64,000 nucleotides of DNA from Pseudohalocynthiibacter aestuariivivens (GCF_011040495.1 NZ_CP049037.1:1426001-1490000), one strand, 5' to 3'; shown: positions 53,742 through 63,200, counted from the stretch's first letter. Numbers and translations are program-made. Notes: generated by a model not told the origin, from the letters alone.

Positions 53742-54413
53742 TCAGTACCTCACGGCATATCGACGCTCCATGATTTGAAGCCCGTAGATGCAGGTTGTTG
53801 TCATCAACAGGTAGATTAGAGCCGTGAAGATGTAGAACTCGAAAGGACGGAACGTGCTGGCGACGATTACCTCAGTCTGCAGCGTCAACTCCATCAACGT
53901 GATGGTCGAGAGCAATGACGTATTCTTCAGTGAAGATGCGATTTCATTGGAAATGGGCGGGATGATAACCCGCACGACCTGAGGCAGGATCACCCGCCGC
54001 ATGGCGGTTGCACGGCTTAGTCCCAGCGCCAAGGCAGATTCACGCTGGCCTTTTGGTATGCCGATCAATCCACCCCGGATGATTTCGGCCACGTAGGACC
54101 CACCATTGAGCGCAAGAGCGAGCGTACCCGCCACAAATGGCGACATGGAAATCCCGAACTGCGGTAACCCGAAATAAACGATGAAGATTTGCACCAGCGC
54201 CGGTGTGCCACGGATAAACCAGATAAAGAACCGGGCCGGCCATTGCAGAAGCTTGAAATTGGACGCACGGCACAGGGCAACAACCAGCCCGACAACCCAA
54301 GACAGCAGCACGACACAAACCGTGATCTGTAGCACAAAGAAGGCTGCATCGAGCATCAAGGGCGCGTATGGCGCCACCACTTCCCACCAGTCACTGATGA
54401 CATCAAACCTCAT
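53742..54413 (-). CDS. Amino-acid-type ABC transporter permease
   Basis: A 223-residue HisM/HisQ-type inner-membrane protein with about five helices. The ATPase-docking loop is SALALGLSRATAMRRVILPQVVRVIIPPI near residue 128. IRGTPALVQIFIVYFGLP is the family signature. Only one permease gene is present, so the channel is probably a homodimer. It overlaps the ATPase gene by 4 bp. Confidence 0.9.
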   Translation of the reverse strand: MRFDVISDWWEVVAPYAPLMLDAAFFVLQITVCVVLLSWVVGLVVALCRASNFKLLQWPARFFIWFIRGTPALVQIFIVYFGLPQFGISMSPFVAGTLALALNGGSYVAEIIRGGLIGIPKGQRESALALGLSRATAMRRVILPQVVRVIIPPISNEIASSLKNTSLLSTITLMELTLQTEVIVASTFRPFEFYIFTALIYLLMTTTCIYGLQIMERRYAVRY

Positions 54414-55240
54414 TTCGTATCACCCACCGCTTGTTTCAGGTTGGGATGCAGCACCCGCCGCAGGAACTTTTGCGCATGTTCGCTGGTCGGCGCTCCGAGG
54501 ACTTCTGCTGATGGCCCTTCTTCTTCGATGACACCCTTGTGTAAAAAGATCGTCCGATCGCTGACATCCCGCGCAAAGGCAATCTCATGCGTCACCACAA
54601 GCATCGTCACACCCTCGGCAGCCAGTTGCGCGATCAACTCCAGCACTTCCCCCACAAGCTCGGGATCGAGCGCAGAGGTCACTTCGTCCAGCAACAGGAT
54701 TTTCGGGGACATGGCCAATGCACGAATGATCGCGACGCGCTGTTGCTGCCCACCGGATAATCGACTGGGGTATTCGTTGCGCTTTTCACGCATGCCAATC
54801 TTGTCAAGTAAACCATCAGCCAGTTCGATGATCTCGGCACGACGCCCCAGCCCGGCCTGTATCGGCGATTCGATGACGTTTTCCAGCACCGTCATGTGCG
54901 GCCACAAATTGTAGCTCTGGAACACCATACCAACCTCGCGGCGAAGGTTCCGCAGTATCCGTTCACGCTTCATAAACCACAGGTTATCGCCGTATTCGAC
55001 GTCCTTACCATCGAAGCGGATGCGACCCGACGTGGGTTTCTCGAAGAGGTTTACACAACGCAGCAAGGTACTCTTGCCAGAGCCACTTGCACCGATAATC
55101 GAAAGGGATTCACCGGGAGATACCGACAGGGACACGCCCTTGAGCACTTCAAGCGCGCCAAATTTTTTCCGGATGTCGGTTAGCTCAAGAATTGGGTCCA
55201 CATTCAGCGGCGCTTTGTGCGGACTTTGCTCTTCTGACAT
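54410..55240 (-). CDS. Amino-acid-type ABC transporter ATP-binding protein
   Basis: A 276-residue ABC ATPase of the polar amino-acid group. Walker A is GASGSGKST (residues 50-58), the Q-loop MVFQSYNLWPHMTV, the signature LSGGQQQR and Walker B ILLLDEVTSALDPE. It is the first gene of the transporter and M20 hydrolase run. ATG 55240 is preceded by an adjacent TTG. The 226 bp up to the divergent DUF1989 gene hold the promoters; I see only an 8-bp palindrome GGTATACC at 55288-55295. Confidence 0.9.
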   Translation of the reverse strand: MSEEQSPHKAPLNVDPILELTDIRKKFGALEVLKGVSLSVSPGESLSIIGASGSGKSTLLRCVNLFEKPTSGRIRFDGKDVEYGDNLWFMKRERILRNLRREVGMVFQSYNLWPHMTVLENVIESPIQAGLGRRAEIIELADGLLDKIGMREKRNEYPSRLSGGQQQRVAIIRALAMSPKILLLDEVTSALDPELVGEVLELIAQLAAEGVTMLVVTHEIAFARDVSDRTIFLHKGVIEEEGPSAEVLGAPTSEHAQKFLRRVLHPNLKQAVGDTK

Positions 55241-55466
55241 CAACCACAGCCTTCGGATAAGTTCTGTTTGCCTAAGGGTACACAGATGGTATACCCAGTG
55301 TAGACCACAAGCTAGCCACCCTCATCATAGCTGTCAACAACTGATCCATGAGCGGAATTTACCGCCCAATTCATTGAATAAAATTCCATCATCCGTCGTG
55401 AAATATCGTTGGCGGTGCATCCCAAACAGGCAGCTCATAAAGCGCCGAGAGAAAAGGAGAAGCTGA

Positions 55467-56081
55467 ATGATACGCATCAAGGGCCGTTTCAGCGACGCAA
55501 TGGCGCTTCGAAAGGGGCAGACGCTGAAAGTCGCGACCGAGACCGGAAATCAGGTGGCGGATATCTGGGCGTTCAACCCCGACGATATGAGTGAATACAT
55601 GTCAATGGAGCACACTCGCTCAATTAACAGCCTGCTGCATGTGGCAACAGGGTGCAGGCTGGTGTCAACACGCCGCCGAACCATGTTGCGCATGACCGTC
55701 GACAGCGCAGCAATGCACCATGACACACTTCTTTGTCCCTGCTCTCCGGAACTGTACGACGAATTCGGCGAGGTGAACCACCGCAGCTGCACCGCCAACC
55801 TGCACGAAGCACTGGCCAAGCGTGGCCTGTCATGCCCCTGCACACCTGCATCGTTCAATCTCTTCATGAACGTGCCCGTCGCAACGGATGGTAGTCTTAC
55901 GCGACTTCCGCCGCCCTGCAAACCGGGCGATCACGTATGTCTTGAGGCCGACATGGACCTGATTGTCGTGATATCGGCATGCCCTCAGGACATCACTCCA
56001 ATCAACGGCAAAGATTGCATTCCAAGCGATTTGCTCGTCGAAATCTTGGACACCCCCGAAGCGAAAGAGAGCACAGCATGA
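55467..56081 (+). CDS. DUF1989 / urea carboxylase-associated family protein
   Basis: A 204-residue protein with the DUF1989 pattern: LRKGQTLKVATETGNQVADIWAF, CPCSPELYDEFGEVNHRSCTANLHEAL and PCTPASFNLFMNV. Family members accompany urea carboxylase or guanidine and other nitrogen-degradation enzymes; no defined reaction is known to me for this one. The Cys/His-rich segments may bind metal. GGAG precedes the ATG. It opens an operon with a ureohydrolase and an M24-type protein and overlaps the former by 4 bp. Confidence 0.86.
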   Translation: MIRIKGRFSDAMALRKGQTLKVATETGNQVADIWAFNPDDMSEYMSMEHTRSINSLLHVATGCRLVSTRRRTMLRMTVDSAAMHHDTLLCPCSPELYDEFGEVNHRSCTANLHEALAKRGLSCPCTPASFNLFMNVPVATDGSLTRLPPPCKPGDHVCLEADMDLIVVISACPQDITPINGKDCIPSDLLVEILDTPEAKESTA

Positions 56082-57025
56082 CAGCAAACCCGACAGATTC
56101 CATGGAACTGCCGCGGTTCTGCGGAATTCCGACATTCATGCGCCTCCCCCAGGCGACCGGCACTGACGGACTGGATGCAGCCATCTTCGGTATCCCGTCC
56201 GATTCCGGGGCGCCCTACCGAACTGGCGCGCGGTTCGGACCGAATGCCATTCGCGAGATGTCCGTCATGCTGCGACCAATCAACCCTTATCGCGACATGC
56301 TGAATGTCTTTGACCATTTGCGAGTCGCCGATCTGGGGGATACCCCGGTCGTGCCCGGCTATCTGGAAGAAACGTTTACCGCGATCGAGCGGTTTGCCAG
56401 CAACATCGCTGATGCCGAAGTTCTCTCTTGCGCGTTCGGCGGCGATCATTCTGTCAGCCTGCCCCATTTGCGTGCTGTTGCCCGCGCGCGCGGCACCGTC
56501 GCACTGATCCATTTCGACGCCCACTCTGACACTTGGGACACCTATTTTGGCGAAAGACGTGACAGCGCGGGTACCCCGTTCCGCCGCGCAGCAGAGGAAA
56601 ATCTGGTCGATCCGTCCAAGTCAATTCAGATCGGGTTGCGCGGATCATTGTTTTCTCCCACTGATATCAGCCAGTCGCGTGATCTTGGCTTTGAAGTCGT
56701 CGATGCGGATGAACTGCTCCTCAGTTCTGTCGACGCTCTGGCGGATCGAATTGCGGCGCGCGTGGGCGATGCTCCGGTATTTTTGTCTTTTGATATGGAT
56801 GTCGCCGATCCAGCCTTTGCGCCCGGGGTGCAAACTCCCGAAGTCGGCGGGCCCAGTTCCTTTGAAATCCTGCGCCTCCTGCGACAGCTGAAAGGGATCA
56901 ATCTTGTCGGATGCGACGTGGTCGAGACAAACCCCCTTTATGACGGCCCGGGAAAAATCACCGCCCTATTGGCAGCAACGGTAATGGCAGAATTATTGGC
57001 CCTCGCCGCGCACATGCGGCGCTAA
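56078..57025 (+). CDS. Ureohydrolase (agmatinase/arginase family)
   Basis: A 315-residue binuclear-manganese enzyme that splits a guanidino group to urea plus amine. Metal ligands are GGDHS (His124), FDAHSDT (Asp147, His149, Asp151) and SFDMDVADPAFAPG (Asp239, Asp241), all conserved. The H-G-T-x-F element of agmatinases reads AGTPF here, so the His is replaced by Ala and the substrate may not be agmatine. Placed between DUF1989 and an M24 protein, it suggests catabolism of a guanidino compound. Confidence 0.88.
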   Translation: MTANPTDSMELPRFCGIPTFMRLPQATGTDGLDAAIFGIPSDSGAPYRTGARFGPNAIREMSVMLRPINPYRDMLNVFDHLRVADLGDTPVVPGYLEETFTAIERFASNIADAEVLSCAFGGDHSVSLPHLRAVARARGTVALIHFDAHSDTWDTYFGERRDSAGTPFRRAAEENLVDPSKSIQIGLRGSLFSPTDISQSRDLGFEVVDADELLLSSVDALADRIAARVGDAPVFLSFDMDVADPAFAPGVQTPEVGGPSSFEILRLLRQLKGINLVGCDVVETNPLYDGPGKITALLAATVMAELLALAAHMRR

Positions 57026-57041
57026 ACTACGGAGTAATTAT

Positions 57042-58253
57042 ATGACTACCGATTTCAAGGAATACTCGGCTCAAACAGGCAGCGGTCGCCAGGTATCTCT
57101 GCGGTTTCCGGCAGATGAACATCACAGCCGGCTGGCCACCACTCGCGCCGCGCTGCGGCAGCGTGGATATGATGCGCTGATCGTGTTCGCACAAGAAAGC
57201 CACTACTACCTCACTGGCTATGATACCGCCGGATACGTATTTTTTCAGGCCGGTATTATCACAGCGGATGAGCGCCCCACCATTCTATTGACCCGCCGCC
57301 CGGACCAGCGGCAGGCAGAAACGGCCTCGCTCTACGAAGAGGTGCGAATCTGGAAAAACACCGAAGGGGCAGATCCGTCCAAAGATCTGCGCGATATTCT
57401 TGCAGAGTTGGGACTGGAGGGCGGCAAAATTGCCATCGAGTTCGCGACATACGGACTGACTGCTGCAAACGGCCGTTTGGTAGAGGCATCGCTGAACGGA
57501 TTCTGCAACTTTGACGACGGCTCGGATATCGTGCGAACCCAGCGTCTGGTGAAATCGGAGGCCGAGCTGGACTATGTACGCCAAGCAGGCAAGCTGGCAG
57601 ATGCTGCTGTCGAGGCTGCGGTAGGTGTAACCCGCCCCGGCATAAACGAAGGGGAATTGAACGGTGCCGCACTGGCCGCGATGATGAGTGGCGGCGGAGA
57701 AGTCCCCCCCGGCGGGCCATTGGTGAACTCTGGTGAACGGGCGCTTTTTGGTCGCGCGATCAGCGGACCACGCGAAATTCGTCCCGACGATCAGGTGATC
57801 GTGGAACTGTCGGCGTCATTCTGTCGCTACAATGTGTGTATTGAGTCCACGATTTCTGTCGGCCCGACCAACCCTGTGCAGGTCGACATGATGAAGGTCG
57901 CCAACGAGGCGTTGTACAAGGTAAAGGAGGCAGCCCGCCCCGGTGCCGAGCTGGGAACACTCGACGACATCCACAGGCAGGTTCTGGACAAGGCCGGGTT
58001 CGAATCCGTTCGGTTTGCCGCGTGCGGCTATGCCCTAGGCTGTACGTTTCGCCCGACTTGGATGGACGTGCCGCCAATGATCTATTCCGGTAACAGCCTG
58101 ATCATGGAGCCGGGCATGGTCTTTTTCGTGCACATTATGATCCCCGATACACGCACAGGAATAGCCGCGGGGATTGGGCAGACCTTCTGTATTCGCGAGA
58201 ACGGCGCACCCGAAGTCTTCTCGGATATCAGCAGCGACCTCTACATACGCTAA
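57042..58253 (+). CDS. M24 family pita-bread protein, ectoine hydrolase/creatinase-like
   Basis: A 403-residue protein with the two-domain M24 layout: a creatinase N-domain (residues 20-170, starting YDALIVFAQESHYYLTGYDT) and a pita-bread domain. The dinuclear metal residues of aminopeptidase P are largely absent: VIVELSASFCRYNVCIEST takes the Asp pair region, and GYALGCTF and VFFVHIMIPD take the His and Glu regions. This fits metal-free amidino- or ectoine-hydrolase relatives (DoeA, creatinase), not a true peptidase. GGAG lies 7 nt before the ATG. Third gene of the operon. Confidence 0.82.
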   Translation: MTTDFKEYSAQTGSGRQVSLRFPADEHHSRLATTRAALRQRGYDALIVFAQESHYYLTGYDTAGYVFFQAGIITADERPTILLTRRPDQRQAETASLYEEVRIWKNTEGADPSKDLRDILAELGLEGGKIAIEFATYGLTAANGRLVEASLNGFCNFDDGSDIVRTQRLVKSEAELDYVRQAGKLADAAVEAAVGVTRPGINEGELNGAALAAMMSGGGEVPPGGPLVNSGERALFGRAISGPREIRPDDQVIVELSASFCRYNVCIESTISVGPTNPVQVDMMKVANEALYKVKEAARPGAELGTLDDIHRQVLDKAGFESVRFAACGYALGCTFRPTWMDVPPMIYSGNSLIMEPGMVFFVHIMIPDTRTGIAAGIGQTFCIRENGAPEVFSDISSDLYIR

Positions 58254-58259
58254 GGTCAT

Positions 58260-58286
58260 CCGCCCCGCAGCCTTGGCGCGGGGCGG
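58260..58286. terminator. Hairpin between converging M24 and SDR genes
   Basis: A 9-bp GC-rich stem (CCGCCCCGC with GCGGGGCGG) with a 9-nt loop lies 7 bp after the M24 stop and 10 bp before the SDR stop. It lacks a T-run on either side, so it is a probable bidirectional, possibly Rho-assisted, terminator. Confidence 0.55.
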
Positions 58287-58296
58287 GATCGCCAGC

Positions 58297-59004
58297 CTAC
58301 TGAAACCCGCCGGACACCGGGATATTTGCGCCGGAAATAAAGCTCGCGCCATCGCTGAGCAGAAAGCCGACGGCGCTGGCGATTTCTGCCGGAGCGGCGG
58401 CGCGACGCATTGGAATATCGTCGAAACACGCCTCGTATTGCGCATCCGACATAAAGGCGCGCCCCATCGGATTGTCCACGAGCCCCGGACATATCGAATT
58501 GATCCGGATTCCCCGTGGCCCCAAATCATCACACAGGTGGCGCACAAGGCCGTTCAAACCCCATTTACTGACTGTATAATGCGGCCCCCCGATCGGGCTG
58601 TGATCAAGACCCGCCGTCGACGATATGATAACGATGCTGCTCTTGTCATGCAGCCGGTCAAGCGATGCGTGGATCAGTGTGTAAATACTGTTCAGGTTGA
58701 TATCCAGCAAATGCCTCCAGTCGGCGGGAGATACGGAATCGACGGGACCGCGCTGTAGAAACCCATGCGCCAGAACCAAAGCATCCAGATGCGCCGGAGC
58801 CTTCTCCACCGCTGCGCGCAGTGCCGCGTCATCGCTGAAATCGGCGATGATCGACTGCGCTTCATTCGGATCGTTGCTGATCGTCGTGATCGAACTGCCG
58901 ACCTCCTCCAGCGTTTGGAGAATAGCGTTACCAATACTTCCGCCAATACCAGTTAGCAGAACCTCATGCTTCCCGCCCTTGCGGGGAAAGTCAAAACTTA
59001 TCAT
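58297..59004 (-). CDS. SDR family oxidoreductase
   Basis: A 235-residue short-chain dehydrogenase. The cofactor loop is TGIGGSIG near residue 18, the NNAG-equivalent region is LVLAHGFLQ, Ser lies in IISSTAGL and the catalytic pair in HYTVSKWG (Tyr and Lys). The C-terminal PVSGGFQ is typical. It is an NAD(P)-dependent dehydrogenase/reductase of an unknown alcohol or ketone. Last gene in the minus-strand operon with the amidohydrolase and polyamine-type transporter, 25 bp after the former. Confidence 0.88.
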   Translation of the reverse strand: MISFDFPRKGGKHEVLLTGIGGSIGNAILQTLEEVGSSITTISNDPNEAQSIIADFSDDAALRAAVEKAPAHLDALVLAHGFLQRGPVDSVSPADWRHLLDINLNSIYTLIHASLDRLHDKSSIVIISSTAGLDHSPIGGPHYTVSKWGLNGLVRHLCDDLGPRGIRINSICPGLVDNPMGRAFMSDAQYEACFDDIPMRRAAAPAEIASAVGFLLSDGASFISGANIPVSGGFQ

Positions 59005-59029
59005 TTTGTGCCCTTTGGTGTGGTGTTGT

Positions 59030-60253
59030 TCAAAGTGTATTCTTGTAAACAGTGCCGCCCTTCATGATGAGGCAGAGGTGATCTTCGGGCTCAGCAACGC
59101 AGCCGATATCGGCCAGCGGATCCCCGTCGACTATCAACAGATCCGCAAAAGCACCGGGCCTGATTTCTCCGATCTGTCCCTGCTGGCCGCAGATGGTTGC
59201 ATTGACCTTCGTCGCAGAAGCGATGATTGCCGCGTTATCCTGACTTTCCGCCCGCAGCCGGAATTCACCCGACTGGTGGGCATGTTCTGCCCCGGACAGA
59301 TCCGTTCCAAACCCGATGCTCACCCCTTGCCGCTGCGCGCGCTCGATCGTCGACAGCGACGCAGCGCGCATTTCCTGAAACAACCCCGCGGCGGCCGATC
59401 CGGCCTCGATCTGCGCCTGATAAACGCTCAACGTCGGAACGATGGCCGCCCCCGCCGCAATCACCGCCTCCAGTGTGCCATCGGACAAATGGCTGGCATG
59501 TTCGATTGACCGAACGCCCGCATCGAGACAATGACGCACTGCGTCATCCTTGTAGGCATGTGCCATGACATAGAGACCTACCCGCTCGGCCTCTTCCACC
59601 ATGACCCTCAATTCATCGCCCCCAAACTGAAGACGATCAATCGGGATACCCGACGCCACCCCACCCGAGGCCATCACCTTGATATGGTCCGCACCGTTTC
59701 GGATAATCTCGCGCACTGCGCGGCGAACGTCGTCCGTACCATCGACCACCTTCGTGATGCTTCGTCGACCGTGGCAGGATGCGCAACCGATCTGCGCCGC
59801 ATCGGCCACGCGAAAATCCCCCTGCCCCCCGGCCTGCGCCAGACCTAGGTCACAGATCAGCAAACGCGGGCCAGTCAGGATGTTCTGATCCAACGCCTTC
59901 TTTAGCCCAGCATCCGCGCCGCCAGCATCACGAACAGTCGTGAACCCGCGCATAAGCATATCCCGCAGCACGGCACCTGCACGCGCGGCCACGTAGTAGG
60001 GGGACTGATGCGCGAGGCCGACAAAATCGCTGGTATAGGCCATCGCATGAACATGCGCGTCGATCAGACCGGGCATCACGACACGGCCAACTGCGTCGAT
60101 CCGACGAGCATCAGGCAGTCTGACCGGCGCATCGCTGATCTCTCGTATGCGCTGGTTTTCGATCACGATATGCCGGTCGTCCCGGTACGACATATCGCCC
60201 ACGTCCAGCAGCCGGACGTTTTCGATTATGCTAAGAACATTCGCATGGGGCAC
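59030..60253 (-). CDS. Metal-dependent amidohydrolase
   Basis: A 407-residue amidohydrolase-superfamily enzyme with the imidazolonepropionase/prolidase-like pattern. Metal and catalytic residues are in PGLIDAHVHAM (HxH), HIKVMASGG (Lys), MAHAYKDDAV, SIEHASHL and GTDLSG (Asp). It hydrolyses a cyclic or acyclic amide bond; the substrate is unknown but is probably imported by the neighbouring ABC transporter. GTG 60253 has AGG upstream and lies 5 bp after the ATPase stop, so translation is coupled. Confidence 0.87.
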   Translation of the reverse strand: MPHANVLSIIENVRLLDVGDMSYRDDRHIVIENQRIREISDAPVRLPDARRIDAVGRVVMPGLIDAHVHAMAYTSDFVGLAHQSPYYVAARAGAVLRDMLMRGFTTVRDAGGADAGLKKALDQNILTGPRLLICDLGLAQAGGQGDFRVADAAQIGCASCHGRRSITKVVDGTDDVRRAVREIIRNGADHIKVMASGGVASGIPIDRLQFGGDELRVMVEEAERVGLYVMAHAYKDDAVRHCLDAGVRSIEHASHLSDGTLEAVIAAGAAIVPTLSVYQAQIEAGSAAAGLFQEMRAASLSTIERAQRQGVSIGFGTDLSGAEHAHQSGEFRLRAESQDNAAIIASATKVNATICGQQGQIGEIRPGAFADLLIVDGDPLADIGCVAEPEDHLCLIMKGGTVYKNTL

Positions 60254-60258
60254 GATGC

Positions 60259-61440
60259 CTATGTCCCCCCACCATCATAATCGGCAACGGGAAACACGAT
60301 ACCGTCGTTGACATCCCAGCTAACCGCTAGCTTCTGCCCGATGCGGTACTCCGCAACTTTGCGACCTTGATTTTGAACACGCGCAGTCAAAGACATACCA
60401 TCACCGATACCAATCTGAAGTTTGCTGGATTCGCCGATATAGGAGACATCCGTCAGCTCACCTTCGATCCGGTTGGCGGACTCCGATGCGCCAGAAATGT
60501 CATCGGAAACCAAACCGACACGCTCCGGGCGAAGCATGACCTCGATTTCGCTGCCTTCCGATACCGTGTCACCCACCAGTACATCTACGGTGGCGCCATC
60601 CCGAAGGCGTAGCTTTGCCGTCCGTTCGCCGCGCTCCGTGATCACGCCGCGAAGGAAATTAGCGTCACCGATAAAATCCGCAACAAACCGGGAATTGGGT
60701 TCTTCATACAGCGTGTCGGGTTTCCCTATTTGCTCTAGCTTGCCATGATTCATCACAGCCACCCGATCAGAAATCGCAAGCGCCTCGCCCTGATCATGGG
60801 TCACATAGATCATGGTCAGCCCAAGGCGGGCATGCAGCAATTTGATCTCCAGCTGGAGCGTTTCACGCAGTTTCTTATCCAGTGCTCCCAGAGGTTCATC
60901 GAGCAACAGAACGGGTGGATCAAAAACAATCGCGCGTGCAAACGCCACACGTTGCTGTTGCCCTCCACTGAGTTCGGTCGGGTATCTGTCTGCAAGCTGC
61001 GGCAACTCGACCAGATCGAGAACACGCCGAACCCGGTCTTGACAGTCAGAGCGCCCCATTCCGCGCATTTGAAGTGGGAAGGCGACATTTTCCGCCACTG
61101 TCATATGAGGAAAAAGCGCATATTGTTGGAACACGACGCCGATCCCGCGACGATGTGCGGGCAGTTGCGTCACCTGACGGTCCCCGACCCAGATCTCGCC
61201 ATCATCGGGTGTCGTAAAGCCCGCGATCATCATCAGTGTCGTGGATTTCCCTGACCCGCTCGGGCCGAGCAACGTGACAAGCTCGCCCTCGGGGATGCTC
61301 AGATCAAGACTGTCTACCGCCCGGAAGTTTCCATAAGTTTTGGTCACACCATTCAACAAAATACTGCGGCCGATTTTCTGATCGGTCTCGGGGTGTGCTG
61401 CGGTGTTTCTGGCAAGATTGCCGTCAGGTTGAGAAGTCAT
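60259..61440 (-). CDS. Polyamine-type ABC transporter ATP-binding protein
   Basis: A 393-residue PotA-like ATPase. Walker A is GPSGSGKST (59-67), the Q-loop VVFQQYALFPHM, the signature LSGGQQQR near residue 156, Walker B VLLLDEPLGALD and a C-terminal TOBE domain (VMLRPERVGLV). The family imports putrescine, spermidine or similar cations, but also other amines; I give no symbol because the ligand is not shown. It overlaps the permease gene by 4 bp. Confidence 0.9.
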   Translation of the reverse strand: MTSQPDGNLARNTAAHPETDQKIGRSILLNGVTKTYGNFRAVDSLDLSIPEGELVTLLGPSGSGKSTTLMMIAGFTTPDDGEIWVGDRQVTQLPAHRRGIGVVFQQYALFPHMTVAENVAFPLQMRGMGRSDCQDRVRRVLDLVELPQLADRYPTELSGGQQQRVAFARAIVFDPPVLLLDEPLGALDKKLRETLQLEIKLLHARLGLTMIYVTHDQGEALAISDRVAVMNHGKLEQIGKPDTLYEEPNSRFVADFIGDANFLRGVITERGERTAKLRLRDGATVDVLVGDTVSEGSEIEVMLRPERVGLVSDDISGASESANRIEGELTDVSYIGESSKLQIGIGDGMSLTARVQNQGRKVAEYRIGQKLAVSWDVNDGIVFPVADYDGGGT

Positions 61441-63200
61441 CTGGAACGGTTCCTTATCAGTTCTGCGGCTGCAATTAGCACGAGGGTAAGTGCGATCAGG
61501 ATCGCGGCCACCGCTGCAATCGTCGGGTCAATCTCTTCGCGAATGCCTTCCCACATCCGCTTTGGGAGCGTGCGCGAACCGGTTCCTGCGATAAAAAGCG
61601 CGATCACCAACTCATCAAAGGACGCGAGAAACGCGAACAATGCAGCCGCCGCGACACCTGGGCGGATTGTCGGAAGCGTTACTTTGAGAAAGGCCTTGAT
61701 CGGGGACGCCCCCAACGTGCGCGCCGCATTCTCCAGCATGATGTTGGAATCCTTAAGCGCACCAGTCACGACGATAATAACAAATGGCATGGCAAGGATA
61801 CTATGCGCCAGAACCAGACCCAATTGCGTCCCCACAAGACCGAGAGGCGCAAACACGAAATAGACCGCAATGGCCAGCACGATCACTGGCACCACGAGCG
61901 GTGAAATCAGTATCCCGTACAGAACGCCCCGCCCTTTGAACCTGCCCCTTTCCAGTGCGATTGCGGCCAGAGATCCACAGAAGGTCGCGACGACCATCGT
62001 CATCAGCCCCACCCGCAAACTGGTCCAGGCGGCATTAATCCAATCGGGGCGGTTCAGAAAATTCTCGAACCAGCGCAGGGAAAAACCGGTCGGGGGAAAC
62101 TTCAGGAACGGAGAGTCGCTAAAGGCAAGCACTATGATGATCACCAGCGGCAAGCTCAGGAACAGAAGGCCGCCGATCCCCAGCAGGCTCGACCAGAACC
62201 CGGCGCCCCTACGTTGTTCGCGCGAGCCACCCGATCGTTTCACGTGCTGACCACCCGCCGGGGATGGCGCATCTGCCACTGGATTGCGTGGGGTTGCACA
62301 AAATCTCGCCAGCTTCAGCACCAACCGCGTCAGCTTGCCGGGGCTGGCCTGCCCCGAGGTCTGTCCGGCGGGCTTGAACTGGGTAAACAACACCAATGCC
62401 AGCACTGCCATCAGCAATGCAATGGACATCGCCGATGCCATTTCCCAATCTCGGATAGCCCTCACGTAGCGGTCGATCAACAGCACAAATGTCGTATCCT
62501 TGGCTCCGCCAAGCAATGCAGGCGTGACAAAGAACCCAAGCGACAGAATCGCGACCAGTGTGCAGCCAGCGACGACACCCGGCAGGCTTAGAGGGAAATA
62601 GACCAGCCAAAAGGTTCGCAACGGCCCCGCCCCAAGCGTCAATGCAGCGTTACCTAACAGGGGCGGAATCTGACGCATTGTGTTCAGGATCGGCAAAACC
62701 ATGAACGGCAGCATGATATGCAACATGCCCACATAGACCGTAAACCTAGTGTAAAGAAGCTTGAGCGGTTGGTCGGTCAGGCCCAGTTCCTGCAAGCTGG
62801 AATTCACAATTCCCTGCCGACCGAGAATGACCATCCATGAATAAGAGCGCACCAATATGGATGTCCACATCGGAATGATGACCAGCATCAGCAGCAGACT
62901 GGCGGTCCGTGGCGGGACATGTGCGATAAGAAGAGCCACCGGATACCCGATGATCAGGCTGAGGATGGTCACAACCATGGCGATCCAGACGGTGCGCATG
63001 AAGATGATCCGAAATAGGTCATCCTGAAACAACCGTTGAAAATGCTCCAGCGTCATGTCCCAGCCACCAATGCTCAGCCAGACGATTTTGCTGAGGGGTA
63101 TGACATAAACGAGCAACAGCAGCGCCATGGGAAGCAGCAGAAGACTTAGCATGCCCGCATGCCGACGCAGCCATCCGGGCACTTTCTTACGCGACGTCAA
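61437..63200 (-). CDS. Fused polyamine-type ABC transporter permease (PotB-PotC)
   Basis: A 587-residue protein that combines two permeases normally encoded separately. Each half has its own EAA loop for the ATPase: NAALTLGAGPLRTFWLVYFPLSLPGV near residue 183 and NAARTLGASPIKAFLKVTLPTIRPGV near residue 490. The first half spans about residues 1-280, the second 335-587, joined by a basic hydrophilic linker (VKRSGGSREQRRG). About twelve membrane helices in total. The fusion looks natural, since the frame is clean throughout. Confidence 0.9.
   Translation of the reverse strand: MTSRKKVPGWLRRHAGMLSLLLLPMALLLLVYVIPLSKIVWLSIGGWDMTLEHFQRLFQDDLFRIIFMRTVWIAMVVTILSLIIGYPVALLIAHVPPRTASLLLMLVIIPMWTSILVRSYSWMVILGRQGIVNSSLQELGLTDQPLKLLYTRFTVYVGMLHIMLPFMVLPILNTMRQIPPLLGNAALTLGAGPLRTFWLVYFPLSLPGVVAGCTLVAILSLGFFVTPALLGGAKDTTFVLLIDRYVRAIRDWEMASAMSIALLMAVLALVLFTQFKPAGQTSGQASPGKLTRLVLKLARFCATPRNPVADAPSPAGGQHVKRSGGSREQRRGAGFWSSLLGIGGLLFLSLPLVIIIVLAFSDSPFLKFPPTGFSLRWFENFLNRPDWINAAWTSLRVGLMTMVVATFCGSLAAIALERGRFKGRGVLYGILISPLVVPVIVLAIAVYFVFAPLGLVGTQLGLVLAHSILAMPFVIIVVTGALKDSNIMLENAARTLGASPIKAFLKVTLPTIRPGVAAAALFAFLASFDELVIALFIAGTGSRTLPKRMWEGIREEIDPTIAAVAAILIALTLVLIAAAELIRNRSR

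Noticed and set aside
55288..55295. GGTATACC palindrome as an operator between the ABC transporter and DUF1989 genes
   Set aside because: Only 8 bp, with no extended symmetry, no repeat and no local regulator; such a site is expected by chance at this length often enough not to be claimed.
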